In this document: positions 16,920 through 27,992 of the stretch, piece after piece | Numbering within the stretch: the stretch's first letter is position 1 | Layout of the letters: each line of letters opens with the position of its first letter | Assembly: GCA_959347315.1 (NCBI GenBank) | Contig: OY365814.1 | Coordinates: 34,143,213-34,207,212, forward strand | DNA: 64,000 nucleotides | From: Bimastos eiseni | Lineage: Eukaryota; Annelida; Clitellata; Crassiclitellata; Lumbricidae | Direction of reading: 5' to 3' | Notes under the pieces: generated by a model | What the model was told of the DNA's origin: nothing | What the model saw: the letters and a program-made list of their open reading frames with translations, nothing else | Databases searched by the model: none | Made by a program: the position numbers and the translations under genes

Positions 16920-17005
16920 CTACCTTTTTGTCCGAGCTGCAGGGTTTGGAGCGCTTTTCAAAACTTACCTAGAAAGAGCGCTATACAAATTTTTGCATGA
17001 ATAGA
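16920..17005 (+). mobile_element. SINE tail
   Basis: It contains GGAGCGCTTTTCAAAACTTA then AGAGCGCTATACAAATTTTT, matching the tail of the SINE family elsewhere in the window. Confidence 0.65.
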
Positions 17006-17127
17006 CGAATGCACTGCATGACAATGTATCAGTAAAACAGACGAACAGGTCAGGACTACAGAAGACATAGAGAGAGAGACAAGATACTTATTTGTCTTTG
17101 CTTTCTGTCTGAGTAATCTTCTGACGG

Positions 17128-17297
17128 CAATATATATATATATATTATATATATATATTATATATATATATTATATATATATTATATATATATATTATAT
17201 ATATATTATATATATATTTATTATATATATATTATATATATATTATGTATATATTATATATATTATATATATATATATATATTATATATATATATCT
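17128..17297. repeat. (TA)n with TTA interruptions
   Basis: Almost pure TA repeat with regular ATTATA interruptions. Confidence 0.95.
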
Positions 17298-17619
17298 GTA
17301 TGTTCGTGTGTGTGCTTACATTCTTAATCAAGTATCTATTATTATATGCAAGTATGTGTTTCTTTGTCGGCGTTCTTGCATATTTGCATATAATCACTCA
17401 GAGACGGCGATACTTTCCTGGTCATCAATGTATCTCGTTGAAGAGCGAAGGACGATTGGTCGAAGAAGGAAAGAAGGGAAAGAAAGACGAGCCAAACATC
17501 ACAGGACAGGGACGAAGATCATCAATGGCTCATTTACAATTCCTCAACGAAAGGTCCTCCAAGGCGAACGGTAGACGCACGCACACCTACACACCCACAC
17601 GCACATATACACTCCCATT

Positions 17620-17682
17620 TACTCACTCACTCGAACGCTCACTCGCACACTCACTCGGTCGCTCACTCACTCGCTCACTGGC
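17620..17682. repeat. (CACT)n degenerate repeat
   Basis: CACTCACTCG-type units. Confidence 0.8.
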
Positions 17683-17699
17683 CTCAAAAACGCCGACAT

Positions 17700-18018
17700 A
17701 CAGCTTCTCTTTTAGACTTTTCCACTTTAAGATAACTGAATTCAGTTCAGTATCATGCGACTCACGCGTTAACCAGTATCAGCGTTTCTCGTTTATTCGG
17801 ATTTCAGTTTCCAGCGCAAGATTTTAAGACAGTTAACGCGAAACTTATCGAGACCGCTTGTTCGAGACAGAACAAGACATTCACTTCAAGACAGTTTCTA
17901 AAAATACGAGAAATTACCTCGAGACCGAAACAGCAGGCTTCCGAGACCGAGACACTAAAAACTATCTCGAGATGTCTCGAGACTGAGACACTGTCTCGAG
18001 ACCGTACAACTCTGACAT
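17700..18018 (+). mobile_element. Dispersed repeat, copy 1 (CTCGAGACCGAGAC family)
   Basis: About 300 bases that match 63490-63805 in the same orientation along nearly the whole length, sharing GCGCGAAACTTATCGA-type blocks, CGCTTGTTCGAGAC and CTTCCGAGACCGAGACACTA. The right part is built from GTCTCGAGACC palindromes. No coding capacity; probably a non-autonomous DNA element. Confidence 0.8.
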
Positions 18019-18029
18019 ACATACGCACG

Positions 18030-18385
18030 AACATATTATTATAATTGCACACACAGACCTAAATAAACGTTTATATATATATACATATATACGTGCACAC
18101 ACTAGTGCTTGCATACATACATTCATTCATACATCCAAAACATACATACAAGCATACATGCACATAATTACGCACACATGCGTGAATACAAACACATACA
18201 TACATACATAGACACATACGCATGCAGCATTGCACACCTACATACATACACAAATACACAGACATGCATAAATACATAAAACAATCAAGCAAGCATGTAA
18301 TCAAGCAGTCAGTCAGTCAATCAATTAATCAGTCAGTCGATCAACCAATCAAGCAATCAATCAATCAGGCAAGCAATTGGTTATT
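18030..18385. repeat. CATA, AATC and CAGT tetranucleotide tract
   Basis: CATACATA units turn into AATCAATC and CAGTCAGT units. The open frames across it come from the repeat. Confidence 0.85.
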
Positions 18386-18497
18386 CAATCAGGCCGCTAA
18401 TTTGATGCAGGTACATACAGTCCTACACACATATATTCACTCATGCGTGAATACACTTTTGCCTACTTTTGATCATTATGTCATCAATCGTCATCAT

Positions 18498-19016
18498 ATG
18501 GACCAGATGCATACATTGAATCCAGCTGTGATTTATGCTGCGCCAGATATTGCTGGTGCTCGGCTGCAGGAGTTGAATCGTGACGTGGCAGCTGTCGTCA
18601 TCAGGCAGCCGAGTCGTCGCCTTCAGGAGGTGCTCGCTATGCACCAACACAAGCGCAAGACATATGATTCGATGGATAAGACGGGGGCGTTCCCTCGCCA
18701 GGGAACGAAGCTGGATGAGTTCATCTCACAGGTGTTTGGACATCTGTTGAAGGAAGCACACGTCGAGGTACGTGGTTTGTGCGATGATAAATTCCAACTT
18801 GTGAGGTTATGATGCATTTTGCATGACGTTTCGGTTCTGTTGTTTTTCGTCATTGGAGGAGAGGAGAAGACAGTCTCATGATGATAAGAATGACGATAAC
18901 GATAATGATAACAATAATAACAATAATATTAATAGTAATAATAATAATAATAATAATATAACTTAATTTCTAAGTCCATGGGGAACAAAGTAACTCAGGG
19001 CATGAAAAAGAAATAA

Positions 19017-19048
<32 letters not shown>

Positions 19049-19062
19049 CAATAATAATAATG

Positions 19063-19105
<43 letters not shown>

Positions 19106-21039
19106 TAATAGTAATAATAACATTTGTATCGTATTCAATCCATCATATATCAATCAATCTGTCATATATCAATCAATCCATCATATATCAATCTATCAAT
19201 CAATTATTGATCCATGTGCATAGATATTGACATTTCAATGTTAGCATGCGAAGACAATGATGCAACCTCTCGGATATAAGAATATATTATTTCATTGCGA
19301 TACATTACATTACTTCTTGGATCCTTTCCAGGTACCTGATCCAATCCACGCATCGCTTGTCTCCCGCCTCACCGACGTCATCATAGACGAGGCAGCCGAC
19401 TGGAGCGTTTCAGAGGCTGACGGCGTCATTGTCAAGATCCGCGAGATGCTGGAGCGAGAGGCACCCAGGCGTATCCTCGCCGCATACGGCGTCAAGTTGA
19501 CACGAGAGATGCTTGACGCGGGCGATCAACTCCACGCTGCTGCTGCAGTGAAGCTGAGTCCAGGGAGCCTGACGGTGACCAAAACGAAGAGTGGGTCTAT
19601 GGAGAGGATGGAATCGAGCCTTAAAGAATCCGATTCACAGCTGAATGTCAGTGAGTACACGGAGAGCGAGTGCCAACATTCCGTGGCTGAACATCGTGGG
19701 CTGTTGGGCAGCCAGCAGTCTTTCAATGCCTTCTATAGCACCAGATCAGATATCTTCTTCACCACTGGTTCGCAGAAGATGCGTCTTCTTCGTGGGAGTC
19801 TGGAAGACCTGCCGCACACGCAGAAGCGCGTCGTCAAGGTCTACCTGTGCTCCAACTTCTCAGGTTAGTACTCACTGCCGTGCGCGGCCTCATTGGTAGT
19901 CTAGATGTCATGAGCGATTAAGAACACATACCTACCCTCCCTTCTCAATTATTCCGAGTCGTACACTTCTCCTGTTCGCATAGGCGGGTATAACAATTAG
20001 CGCCCCTTTGCCAAGATATCGAATTGTATCTATGCCTCCCTTCCCAAAATTGAAGTTGCATCATTCCAAAGCTCTAAGCAGACGTTTTAGTATGAAAAAC
20101 AAACCAACACTCCCAGCAGTCTTTTTCTATTACAAATAAAAATAAATAAAAAGTATTAACTTATTGAGTGTATTAGTTTAAACTTTAATAGCAGTATTCT
20201 TCCTTAGTTCATTGGCTTGCTATCATTTTGCTTTTTACATTTAAATCCAACTTTTGCAGCCCCTTGCAACGTGCCGACCCTGGGTCGAGGCCTTGTTGGC
20301 CTAGTGGTGAATACGTCGCTGCCTGTCCAAAATCTTGGAATAGTCTTGATTTGGTGTAGTGCAAGTGAATAAGCAGGCGTCCCTGATGTGACAATACACA
20401 TTCTTGGATATGAAATACTTTCGAAGATTAACATTACATAACTATCGTATTCCAACATCTCAGATGCGAAGGCAAATCTGTCAAAGCGTTAGAACCAACG
20501 ACAGAAGTAAATAATTTCTTCCTTCCACCACAAGTCGAATACACAGCCTAACAAAGAATATTATACATGTCTTGAGAAGCAATCGACAGACATACTTTTC
20601 CCTATCTCGGCATTCAGTTTTATCTATAAAAAAATCCGCGACATCCTATTAATCGTCGGTTGGTGTACTGTAGATATGATTGACGAAAGGGGTTGGATCC
20701 TTCGAACAGCCGCTCCGAAACTACAGGAGTTCTGTTGGAGGAGCAACCTCGACTTTCAGGTGGTGGATCTCAGATGGGGAGTGGCCGAGGAGACCGCCCA
20801 CGAACCGGAAAATACCCCAGTGTACTTGGAACAGATCGAAAACTGTCGAAAGCTGTCTGCAGGGCCGTACTTTGTGGTCAGCAGAATGGAAATTGATTGG
20901 GATTAGTTGATCGTCTCTGGGATTAGTCGATTAAGACCATCAGTGACCATCAGTCACAGTCGTATTTGTTGCGGAAAAATTGGACAATGTCTCTATCTCG
21001 CTTACATCGTGGACAGTATTGTACTCGTAGTAGAAATAG

Positions 21040-21072
<33 letters not shown>

Positions 21073-22825
21073 CGACGGCGATGATTATGGTGATTCTGAT
21101 GTTGTTGTTGCTGTTGTTGCTGCTGCTGCTGCTGATGATGATGATGACGACGATTGTGACGGTGACGACATTTATGATGATGATGATCTCTGAGGTAATC
21201 TCTGAATCAGAGGCGATGTAACCGTTCCAGACAACCCATTTCTTATATCTCCAGACAATTTATGTATCACCTGAGGGATCAGAAAGTTCAACCTCTGTTC
21301 TTGAAAAATGCTACAAATAATGATAATAATAATAATTAAATGATCACAATTATTACAATGAGTATAATGATGTCAGTGGATTGGGTGAAAGACGAGCGCG
21401 GGAAGATGACATCCATTATAATCACTGATGAATTAATATATATTAACATTTTCTTAATTGAAAGTCCACCTCGCGCCAAACTGATTCGTAAGGATCATTT
21501 TCTTTAGGTACTTCTTGGCAACAAATACGGACACGCTGAGCTCCCTATGACCCTTCCCGTTAACCTGTTCCATTCGTTCGAGAAAGTCTGGTCGTCCCTC
21601 AAAATCCTTCACGCGGACTTACTGCAGGAGTGGTACCAGCTCGACAAGAACGCTGTCCCACCCGTCTACTGCCTTCAGGTAAAGTAACTCAGGACCGTAT
21701 TTACCATTGGTGAATTTTAATAACAGTCACGATTAAGGGGTTGTAGATGTGGTTCAAATGTGAGCTTCTGGTCCAACAGCATGCCAAGGTCACGAATAGT
21801 GGTTGAAGTATTGTAGGTGCGGAGTATAATATCCATGCCATCCAAGTTAAACTTGGTAAGTTGCTGCCTAGTTCCCGGCCACACGTATAGGGACACAGAG
21901 ATATAAATAACCTTGGTATCTTGTTGATAATCGTAGGTAGGGAAAATTGTAGGTAGAGAGTTCGCGAATAGTGGCTGAAAAATTGTAGGCAGGGAGTTCA
22001 TAATACTTAGGTTTCTCGTTTTGACAGCCAGTGTCGACGAAGATTCCCAGCTACGGTATTATGGAGTTTGGCATCTACAACGAACAGTTTCGGAAGTCTG
22101 CGGCACGCCACTGGCTGACCATTGAACAGCACATGAGAGATGCCATTGACAAGACTCTCGTTATGTCGCAGGACCAAGGAATCATCACTACAGAGGTCGT
22201 TGAACTCATGGCCAAGAGCGGTACTGTTCTCTTCACTCAGTAACCTAATTCATATTACTAAGATACTTAACGAGTTAGCTATTATGGCACTTTATAATAC
22301 ATTTTGATATATCTTTTAAAGACACTTAATAAGATATTTGAGGTACTGAAACATTTTCAGGATATCTGCTTAGATGAATATTAGGGAACTTATTGGGATT
22401 ATTATTTAGATACTTATTAAGATACTTAGCAAGATACTAATTTTTTGGTACATATTTATACATCCTTAAAGATACTTTCTTAGATATTTAAGGTGCTGTA
22501 GGATACCTATAATGGTATATATTGGGATTATTATTTAGGTGCTTGGTAGGGTTCTTTAAAGATACTTATTAAGATACTTGTAGACAATGTTCCCTCTAAT
22601 TTTTTGGAGATGATGTGCGCAAGAATTTTTGTGTGTGCAACATTTTCATGAATAGGCGAAAGTCCGACCTGAACGATATGATAGTAAAATTAAGACAATA
22701 AACTAAAAGTTTAGGGTGATAAGTTCTGATTACTTAAGAAAAGTCTGTCCTCTAAAGATAAGGGGATGCAGCAGCCATGGAATCAAAGTTTCTGGAGTAA
22801 GGTAGGCCGTAGCCGGCTAAGACTC

Positions 22826-22870
<45 letters not shown>

Positions 22871-25800
22871 ATATAGTTGCATAAATTGAAGCTGTGACTC
22901 GTTATTTTTGTCCATTTTGTGACTCCACGGCCCGTGTGCATGCACACAGCATAGCGGGAAAATTGCTTGTAGATATAATTATTAAGATACTTATTAGGCT
23001 ACTTAGAAAATATTCTGTAAGATACAAAGTCAGGTATACTTAGTACGATACTCATTGCAATGATACTCATTGCGATACCTATTAAGATACTTATTAAAAT
23101 GCTTAATGCCTTTCTCACTGGGGATTCTCCTGTGTTTTCACTCGCTGTCTGATCTATCCACCGACACTGAATGCTCAGTGAGTTTCCATCTCTAACCCTC
23201 TCTGTAATAGAGTTGGAGAAGGAGGTTCACTTTGCGATGGCCACGCAGCACGCTCGCTACTGCATCTGCTACGCTCGTCATATCGACGGTCTCGAGTTCC
23301 ACATCGACGATGAACTGGCTCCCACGTTCATCGACATCATCGAGCGGAACGAGCAGCGGATGGTCGATCGGGCAAAGCAGAGGCGGATCGAGGCGCTAAA
23401 GCAGAGTCTGGAACGGCTGAAGGAATCCCTGGAGAAGAGACAGAAGCACCGGAAACACGAGTTTGGTTCGTGGTCTCACGTGGACCACGAGGAGGGGAAG
23501 CAAGAGTCGTCGAAGGACCTGAACGCCATCATCGCCCGCCAGGAGGCGCGCGGCTTCGAGGACCCGCTCTACCTCCAGCAATACATCATCGACTGGGGGG
23601 AGAACACGGACTCAAAGACTCTGACGGCCGAGCAGAAGGCCTTCCTCAAAGCCGAGAAGGAGATTTACCTCGAACAGCTGACCAAGGACTTCGTCCACGA
23701 CGTCAAGGAGATGATCGCCACGGCCGCCATCGACAAGTTCCGGGCGTCGAAGGTCGTCAACCACCTCGAGGAGGAGGTCGTCCAGCAGGCGAAGATCTGC
23801 AACGACCTCACGGCCTACTGCTGCCCGAGTGTCTACGATCTCGAAGGCGTCAAGACGAAACTGGACTTCTGCCGGGACAAAGGGTGTCCGCTGATCGTCC
23901 ACGGAGACCCCGGAAGCGGGATGTCGACCCTCGTGGCACAGATCAACTCCAACCTGCGCGAATGGTATGGGTCTGGGATCATCAACGTCGTGCGGTTCTT
24001 GGGGTCGACGCCGGCCAGCATGAACGTTCCGGACATACTGTCGACAATCGGTCAGCAATTGTTGGAGGTCTTCGGAACGTCGACGCCGAAGAAGGCGATC
24101 GAGCACCGGGACCTCAATACCTACTTCACCCGTATCCTACGGACTGCTGCGTCACGTCTGGACGACTACGGTCTGCTGTTCATTCTCCTCGACGGTCTCG
24201 ACAGACTGAGATCGGATGAGGACGATTCGCACTGTCTGTCATGGCTGCCCAAGGTCTACCCACCGAAGGTCCAGTTGATTCTGAGCACGAGCAGCCAGAG
24301 CCTCGTCATAATGCGCAACCTGAGGAACGCGTTCAGGGTGAGCAGGTCCTACGTCAATATCCACCCGCTGAGGAAGAATTCGGCCGAGCTGATTATCCAG
24401 ACGTTGCTAGAGCGAAGGAATCGGACATTGACCAGCGATCAAATGCGTATCGTCCTTCATCAGATCTCTGGCTGCCCCAAGCCGCTCTTCGTTTCGCTCC
24501 TGGTGCAGCACGCGATCACCTGGAAATCGAGCCTCGATATGTCGCAGGTGAAGGTCCCCGAGAGCGTCGAGATGGCCATACTGCACACTTTCGTACGGCT
24601 GGAGTCGAAGCTCGGCACGTCGTTCGTGCGCAACGCCATCACCATGCTGTCAATCTCCGACGGAGGTCTCAGCGAACTGGAGTGGGACGACGCACTGGCC
24701 TGCGATGATGAGGTTCTTGATGAGGTCTTTCAGTACAAGGACCCACCGACGACCGTAGTGCGCTGCCCGCAACTCTTCATGGCTCGTCTACGCTACCACC
24801 TTGGTGAGCTCCTCCTTCTGCGGGAAGATCACGGTCTTCCAGTGTACTACTGGTGCAACGGAGCCGTGGAGTCGACCATCTACAAGTCCTACCTTCAGAC
24901 GGGTGCTGGCAAGCACAGCGAGATTTACTACCACTGCCATCGAGTGCTCGCCGATCTGTTTTACGCCGAGGAACCCATCATTCGTACGCTCTACCTACGC
25001 AAGCGGAAAATGACGATCGAGAACGCCAATCGGCAGACTGCATTCCGGCGCCTGACCCCAGGCAACAGGAGGAAGCTACAGAAGCTGCCTACGTTCATCT
25101 ATCGGTCAGCCAACGAGGAGTCCGTCCTTCAGGAGTACAAGGAGAAGATCGTCTGCAACATGAGCTGGCTGCTGACGAAGCTCAGAGGAAGGCCCTTCGG
25201 CGAGCTGCTTAAGGACTTCGAGATCGTTCGTCAGAGGGACGACGACGTCCTCGCAGTCTACGGGATTCTGCAGACGGAGGAAGAGGCCATCAGGGAGCAT
25301 CCGGAGATTCTCCAGTTGGAGATTCTGTCGCGCTTCTCCAAGATTCATCAGTCGAACAGCATCTCTATTGAGCGCATGGTCACGAGTTCGCGTGCGTTGC
25401 TCACGTCGACGACGCTGACGCTGCTTTATCCGCTCTACCCCTGCGTTCCAACCGCTGATCTCAGCCTAAGGCTATCCAAGCCTGGCCCAACGCACCTGCT
25501 TGGCGTCTACAACAAACAATTGGCTGTTATCTGGGGTCCTGAGTGTGGCCTGGAGATCTGGCAACTCACCCCTGTTCACCGGATCGTTTATCATCTCTGC
25601 AACGCACCGAACCTGTCCGACGTCATCCTCTCTCCCGACTGCTCTCTGGTCTTCTGCGTGATGTCGGTCACGCTCCACATTTGGACCGTGTCGTCCGGGA
25701 CGCTGGTCGGCGAATGCGAGTTGGTGAAACCGCCGGCGCCCGGCAGTGATGCTCCCCCGTTGGGTCTGGGTCTGCTAAGCCCTCTCGTGGCGGACCGTGC

Positions 25801-27959
25801 GAACAAGAGGGTCGTGATACGGGCGAACGTGAGGGAGGTTCAGCTTGACAGTTGCAGTCTGATTCTCGTGAACTCTCAGGGAATGACTGTTATTGGAAGT
25901 ATCCTCGAAATGTCCTACGGCAGCGAAGTCACGTACGCCGAGTTCTACGAAGACAACCTGTTCGTTACTCAGACGCATGTTGACGCTTCGGGTAAACCGG
26001 TCAGCAGGGTCCTCCTCTTCAGCGGGCTGCCCTCCCGTGCCGTCACGGCCGTTATAAACCTCCCGCCACGGACGCAGGATGTCCCCGGCTGCTTTAAGGG
26101 CATGGCTGACAGAAACCGCCTCTACCTCGGGTGCCTGTCCGACGCCGTGGAGTGGGAGAAACTCGAATGCGAGATCGGTTTGGGCACGGTCAGTCGGAAG
26201 ATGATCGGGCTGAAGATCACGGACGTCGGTCTGGTGATTGTCCTCTTCGCCTGCGCAACCGAAGAGGGATACTCCGTCCTGGCCGTGCTCGACGTTCACG
26301 GGAAATACCGGTCACACTGCGTCTCGAAGGCTGGACTGGCCAGCTGTCTGGAGTTGACCAACGACCATGCCAACGTCTTCGTGGGCTATCGATCCGTGGG
26401 TACGATCGAGGTATATGATTTGCCGGACGTTACCCTCGCCCACTCGTTCTGCGGTCATTCAGGCGACGTGAACTCCATCCAGGAGGTCGACACCTGGCAG
26501 GTCTACACGACGGGTAGCGACGCAACCTTTCGACTGTTCGACCTCAGCGTGACCTCGCTGGCCATGGACTTCACGAAGAAGTCGCCGAGAAGGTTCAATC
26601 AATCATTCAATCAATCAATTAAATAATCAATCAATCAATCAATCAATCAATTAATCAATCAATTAATCAATCAATCAATTAAACAATCAATCAATCGATC
26701 AATAAATCAACTGTCTTGTGGCATTGCCGTACAGCACGTGCAGTAGCACTTGGACTTGATGTTGCCTTATTTAAACTTTATTTTGACGGTATTTAAGAAG
26801 TATGCACGAGACGAGTTCAAGTAAAGTACAAGTATTTTAGCTGAGCCAAGATGCACAACAGTTATGGGCTTTCGTGAATTTCATGCCTCAGCTCCTATGG
26901 AATGGAATTTTGACAGCCACTCGCTCTTCGTAACTCAAATTCACCTCCTTCTTTCAAAAACCAACCCAAAACTGTTCTGTTTGTCTTTCAAGGATTTGGA
27001 AATCTAAGAACATCTTCTCCTGGCGGTTGACTGACTATCCGCACCTCAGATTCCCATTTCGGTGAAGTCCTGCGCGCGTTACAAATGTAATTAATAATGA
27101 CAATGGTTTTAATATAAATAAGCCTAATAATAATAATAGTAATACTACTTATAATAATAATAATAATTACTAATTAATTTTCAAGACCATAGAGATCATG
27201 TACAGTTGTACACCTACAATAATGATTATATTAATTATAATAATAATAATAATAATAACAATAATAGCTACAATAATAAAATAGCAATGATAATAGCAAA
27301 AACAATTGCAACAATAAGAATTACGATTAGGTAGTCCCTTAAGTAATCCGAAGATCCCGCTGGGTGGAGCCTCCTCTGTGCTGCTTGTATTTAACCATTT
27401 TAACGGTGATATTTTCAACGAAGGTTCGACGAAGAATCGGTGTTAACGGACGAGGACGACTTCGGTAGTCACTCTGCTGGGGTCCGAACGATAGACACGA
27501 GTCGGTCTGAACACTCCATCTACAGGATCGTCATCTGCTACGATTCGCAGGATCCGGTCATCGCAGAGGTTCACTCCAAGTTCGTTTGTTATCCGCTACA
27601 AATGCCGCCTGACATCGGTAATAATTATCGCTTGATGGATCTATTTAGTATTATTATGAATACAGGGAGTTATTATGTTGATTTTTTTATCACTCGAGGT
27701 AGAAATGATCGCCAAGGCTCCAAACAAACTGTAGAACTGAAACCGTGTTAGGATCGCCCTAATTATTATAATTATAAGTGCAACAGCCTAAGACTAAATA
27801 TTATTAATTATAAGTCAACATGCACTGCTATTACCTGTGCTAGATTATAAGCTCACTCGATCTGACAAGGAACAAAGAACTATAAGCCATCCACTATATT
27901 AATATCTGTCATTCCATCTGCTACTTATTAACATATATCCCACAATTACCGTCTTGCTC

Positions 27960-27992
<33 letters not shown>

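Noticed and set aside
17128..17574. Tyr/Ile-rich coding frame
   Set aside because: Begins in the TA microsatellite and shows no coding character beyond it.
23470..26418. Many frames of 60-250 codons on both strands inside exon 6 of the NACHT-WD gene
   Set aside because: Shadows of a GC-rich coding exon.
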